Source: an uncultured Prevotellaceae bacterium | Lineage (GTDB): Bacteria > Bacteroidota > Bacteroidia > Bacteroidales > Bacteroidaceae | Reading direction: 5' to 3' | Assembly: GCA_902776475.1 (NCBI GenBank) | Contig: CACYQD010000013.1 | Coordinates: 45,802-109,801, forward strand | DNA length: 64,000 bases | Shown here: in pieces, positions 61,748-64,000 of the stretch | How positions within the stretch are numbered: the stretch's first letter is position 1 | Layout: each line of letters begins with the position of its first letter | The notes under the pieces: generated by a model | What the model was told of the DNA's origin: nothing | Databases searched by the model: none | The model's input: the letters and a program-made list of their open reading frames with translations, nothing else | Program-made: the position numbers and the translations under genes

Positions 61748-63024
61748 TTCATGAACCATCTCTCATTGAAGGTGAGTCCGATGTTGATACGGAAAGTGTT
61801 TTCTCTCAATAGGTTGGAAGCATCCAGTCTGACCCACTGTCCACTGATGTTAAGCACCGACCTGTTGTTCCACCCATTCATGATAGGGATGCCGAAGCCT
61901 GCGCTCACACTGATTTCCTTCGGGCCATCCTTTCCATTTATTTTAAAATAAGGTGTAGCGTATGAAGCACCCGCCCTGAACCGTATCCTCTGGAAAAATT
62001 TGTTTGAAGTCGGATTCTTGCAGTACTCGCCACCGATGGTGACCTTGTGTCTGTCCTTGAAATAATCATTGCTGACCTGATAGGACGGTCCGCTGTTGGT
62101 ATTGGTATAGACCGGGAATCCCACATCGCCCCATTTCTGGAGTTGGTAATCCGCACCGATCCGAAGTTTTTCTGCCAGGTTGAGCATGAATCCCCCACTC
62201 ATCACATTCGGCATCTCGAAGCCGTCTTTGATGACGTAGGAAGCTGTATCGGAAACAAGCGTCTGTGAATTGGTGGAGATGACCTTGCACTCCGGGTCTG
62301 CAGCCATCTTGTGCCCCAGTCCGTAGGTAAGACCGATGGTGAGGTTGCTTTTCTTGGAGAACGGAATGGCGATCTGTGCGCCGAAATCCACTTTATAGTC
62401 GGTGATGCTTGCCGTATAATACTTGGAGAGGGTGTTGGTATAGCTGTCGCTGTAGGAGTTGACGATCTGACGCTCATAATCACCCCAAAGATAAGCACCG
62501 CTTACACCGAGGGAGAATCCTTTGAAGATTTCCCATCCCATACCGAGATAGATCTGGTGAATGCCACCCGTTCCTTTATAGGTGTTGTAATAAGTAGTGG
62601 CGTCAGCATCACCCACTTTATGGGAGTTGGAGTAAGAATAGCCCACGTTGGTATAAGGCATGATGCCAAAACTCACTCCCAAATGCTTGAAGGCCCTGAA
62701 GCCAGCAGCCACATACTCGAAATTGGCATTTTTGGCATTGATTCGCTTTCCGTTCTCCTCGAAGTTGGTGAGTTGTCCGGAAATGCCTGCATCGAAGATG
62801 AAGGTCAGGGAATCCATGGCGGAGTAAGAGGCCGGGTTGAGCGTGTTCAGCTGGTCTCCTTTCCTGTATCCGAGACCCAATCCGTTCATGCCCTTGTTGA
62901 AGCCCGTTGCCTGCTGGGTTTGTTCTCCGAGTCCATATTGGCTATATGGTGAATTGGTACCGCTTTGTGCGGCTGCAAAAGACGAAACAGCCGCAAGAGC
63001 AGCGATGGTGAAAATTTTCTTCAT
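61732..63024 (-). CDS. FadL/OMPP1-like outer-membrane protein
   Basis: A 430-residue outer-membrane barrel with a signal peptide (MKKIFTIAALAAVSSFAAAQ). The N-terminal plug-like part (GTNSPYSQYGLGEQTQQATGFNKGMNGLGLGYRKGDQLNTLNPASYSAMD) is typical of the Bacteroidetes OMPP1/FadL/TodX-like family. Alternating strands end in NTFRINIGLTFNERWFMKWKVD. It probably transports hydrophobic molecules; no substrate is known. It opens the lptC-CNNM-ppiD run and has a near-consensus promoter at 63099-63130. The ATG at 63024 is chosen; 63030 is possible. Confidence 0.85.
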   Translation of the reverse strand: MKKIFTIAALAAVSSFAAAQSGTNSPYSQYGLGEQTQQATGFNKGMNGLGLGYRKGDQLNTLNPASYSAMDSLTFIFDAGISGQLTNFEENGKRINAKNANFEYVAAGFRAFKHLGVSFGIMPYTNVGYSYSNSHKVGDADATTYYNTYKGTGGIHQIYLGMGWEIFKGFSLGVSGAYLWGDYERQIVNSYSDSYTNTLSKYYTASITDYKVDFGAQIAIPFSKKSNLTIGLTYGLGHKMAADPECKVISTNSQTLVSDTASYVIKDGFEMPNVMSGGFMLNLAEKLRIGADYQLQKWGDVGFPVYTNTNSGPSYQVSNDYFKDRHKVTIGGEYCKNPTSNKFFQRIRFRAGASYATPYFKINGKDGPKEISVSAGFGIPIMNGWNNRSVLNISGQWVRLDASNLLRENTFRINIGLTFNERWFMKWKVD

Positions 63025-63098
63025 GTTCATTACCGAAAGAGGCGACTGTAGGAGGGCAAGCCATACGGCTTTTTGTCATACAGTCAGGAAATTTTGTG

Positions 63099-63130
63099 CA
63101 AAGGTGGCACTTTTTTTTGAATTATGCAAA
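63099..63130 (-). promoter_or_regulatory. Near-consensus promoter for the FadL-lptC-CNNM operon
   Basis: On the minus strand: TTTG (complement 63127-63130), 20-base spacer, CACCTTTG (complement 63099-63106), one mismatch to TAnnTTTG. A 7-bp pair, GACTGTA and TACAGTC, flanks the leader near the start codon. Confidence 0.5.
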
Positions 63131-63251
63131 CGATGTGTGTGATTAGCCGTTAAATAAATCAAAAGTTTAGTATATTTCACATGGTTTTGCACTTTCCTTC
63201 CGTTTCTGGGACCTTGTTTCTGCAGTTTCTGTTGCGACTAATGCTTCCGTT

Positions 63252-63521
63252 TTACCCCACTCCATAATACCTGTTGGCCACGTTTTGTATAGCGAGGTCA
63301 TTGGGCACCAATTTCCCAGCAGTATCCTTGCTGATGAACAAGTTGAGTTCAAAGAAGTCGCAAAAATGGCACTGGGCGGGGTCATCGATCACATTGGCCA
63401 TAATTTCCGGCTGGACAGCCAGTTTGGCGTTATCAGGATATTGCTCCCTGTTGTTGATATAATTCCAAACCAGGTTTTTCAAATCTTTTGAATATGCTGT
63501 AGCGTCATTGAATATTTTCAT
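63252..63521 (-). CDS. Small hypothetical protein
   Basis: An 89-residue cytoplasmic protein (MKIFNDATAYSKDLKNLVWNYI…). It contains a compact region QCHFCDFFELNLFISKD with two cysteines and a C-terminal DLAIQNVANRYYG. The purine-rich AGGAGAG site 9 bases before the ATG at 63521 supports the start. It has well-formed codons and no competing frame of better quality, so I accept it as real. Family not recognised, and no operon partner. Confidence 0.65.
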   Translation of the reverse strand: MKIFNDATAYSKDLKNLVWNYINNREQYPDNAKLAVQPEIMANVIDDPAQCHFCDFFELNLFISKDTAGKLVPNDLAIQNVANRYYGVG

Positions 63522-63697
63522 TTCCAAACTCTCCTGAAAAAAATGAGGTTAAACATAGTATGTGAGCAGCGGGGCGATGTGTTTGTCGTAGTTTGATGCC
63601 CATGCTATAATAATAGACGAACAAAAACGGAATTTGTTATAAAAATGATGAGATTTTTAGATTTTTTTGTAAAATAAAGTGGTTATTACCTATTTTT

Positions 63698-63745
63698 GGG
63701 GATTAGTTTTGGGGAGATTGGTTTGGGGGGATTAGTTTTTGGGGG
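63698..63745 (+). repeat. Four G-tracts in imperfect GGGGATTAGTTTT repeats
   Basis: G-runs of 4, 4, 6 and 5 at 63698, 63711, 63725 and 63741 are separated by 9-10-base A/T-rich loops (ATTAGTTTT, AGATTGGTTT, ATTAGTTTTT). This could fold as a long-loop G-quadruplex or be a simple slippage repeat. Confidence 0.6.
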
Positions 63746-63815
63746 ATTGGTAGAGAAGGGAGGTGTGTCAAAATGAAAATTTGCACAACCGATATTTACC
63801 ATTTGAAGTCATAAT

Positions 63816-63920
63816 GCCGGCCTGAAGGGCCTGCGAGAACATAGCCCTGGGTTTTATGTTAGCCAACAATTGTCGCCCTGAAGGGGCAAAAGCATTGATT
63901 TCCTGCGCTTTTGCCCCTTC
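63816..63920. repeat. Cluster of small palindromes (REP-like)
   Basis: GGCC-TGAA-GGGCC at 63819-63831; AACATA…TATGTT at 63838-63860; GCCC-TGAA-GGGGC at 63875-63887; and a perfect 14-bp stem GAAGGGGCAAAAGC (63880-63893) with 63907-63920. The CCTGAAGGG core recurs. This is the look of a dispersed palindromic element; the last stem could also act as a terminator. Confidence 0.6.
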
Positions 63921-64000
63921 TTTAACTTTGCAGGCTGTAAAAAGAGTCCTAAATAACTCTTTAACTTTGCAGGCTGTAAAAAGAGTCCTAAATAACTCTT
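63921..64000 (+). repeat. 39-base tandem direct repeat, truncated by the window end
   Basis: The unit starts TTTAACTTTGCAGGCTG and ends CCTAAATAACTC. Copy 1 is 63921-63959 and copy 2 is 63960-63998, identical, with a third beginning. Each unit contains TAACTTTG, a match to the -7 box, and the junction forms AAAGAGT…ACTCTTT. No spacers are present, so it is not a CRISPR array. Confidence 0.85.

Larger units (their letters stand above)
63522..64000. other. Gene-free right end with repeats and hairpins
   Basis: No protein gene is convincing in this ~480-base stretch. It contains AT-rich DNA, a G-tract block (63698-63745), a set of small palindromes (63816-63920) and the start of a 39-base tandem repeat. 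It looks like an intergenic region shaped by repeats or a mobile element. Confidence 0.6.

Noticed and set aside
63167-63385. Minus-strand frame overlapping the small hypothetical gene
   Set aside because: It overlaps 63252-63521 out of frame, lacks a good ribosome-binding site and has low-quality composition (Thr/Ser/Arg-rich).
63921-64000. CRISPR array
   Set aside because: The 39-base repeats are directly adjacent with no spacers, and no cas gene is present.

Overview
The window looks like a chromosomal segment of a Bacteroidales bacterium, most likely a fibre-degrading Prevotella-type species (Prevotellaceae). Four signs support this. Promoters have the Bacteroidetes form (TTTG or TTG, about 19-20 bases, then TAnnTTTG). 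Secreted plant-fibre glycoside hydrolases are abundant. There is a streptopain-type C10 protease like those of Prevotella. A C-terminal tail (LQG..., then KG.YI.NGKK) recurs on unrelated secreted proteins. No taxonomic search could be run, so the genus is inferred.

Layout. 1-4.6 kb: the end of an ADP-forming acyl-CoA synthetase, a glutamine synthetase, and a phenylacetate-CoA ligase with its ACT partner. 4.7-9.5 kb: a GH3 beta-glucosidase and a GH94 cellobiose phosphorylase (cello-oligosaccharide use). 9.6-11.1 kb: a flotillin. 11.3-22.4 kb: one closely packed run of patatin phospholipase, GH5 cellulase, lipoprotein GH3, a giant GH2-GH115 fusion and a GH43, aimed at cellulose and glucuronoarabinoxylan; no SusC/SusD pair is visible. 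22.6-33.4 kb: an accessory-looking, visibly AT-richer stretch with a GH25 lysozyme, a zinc-ribbon membrane protein, a TPR/membrane/HTH regulator, two related secreted proteins (one carrying a serpin), an acyltransferase, an aldo/keto reductase, a SIMPL protein and a cupin. 33.4-39.7 kb (minus strand): C10 protease, tilS, rlmI and an RNase D-like exonuclease. 39.9-44.6 kb: ftsK, a LolA-like carrier and a DUF5687-type membrane protein. 44.6-50.7 kb (minus strand): acyltransferase, two tRNA-Asp genes, GNAT, GT2, a small membrane protein, recR, an outer-membrane barrel and cstA. 51-57.4 kb: two GHL10/DUF187 proteins flanking a replication/repair block (DUF3127 OB-fold protein, dnaN, DnaQ-like exonuclease). 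57.5-63.0 kb (minus strand): an envelope operon of FadL-like protein, LptC, CNNM/CorC protein and PpiD foldase. 63.5-64 kb: no gene; G-tracts, small hairpins and the start of a 39-base tandem repeat that runs off the end.

How it fits together. GH5, GH2-GH115 and GH43 would open and strip the polysaccharide, the GH3 enzymes would trim oligosaccharides, and GH94 would phosphorolyse cellobiose inside the cell. The most unusual items are the GH2-GH115 fusion, the serpin next to a protein related to its N-terminal region and behind a membrane TPR/HTH regulator, the DUF3127 protein with an SSB-like acidic tip, the complementary leader and spacer around one tRNA-Asp, and the promoter-like 39-base repeats at the right end. 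All functions are assigned from sequence motifs read by eye; no database search was possible.
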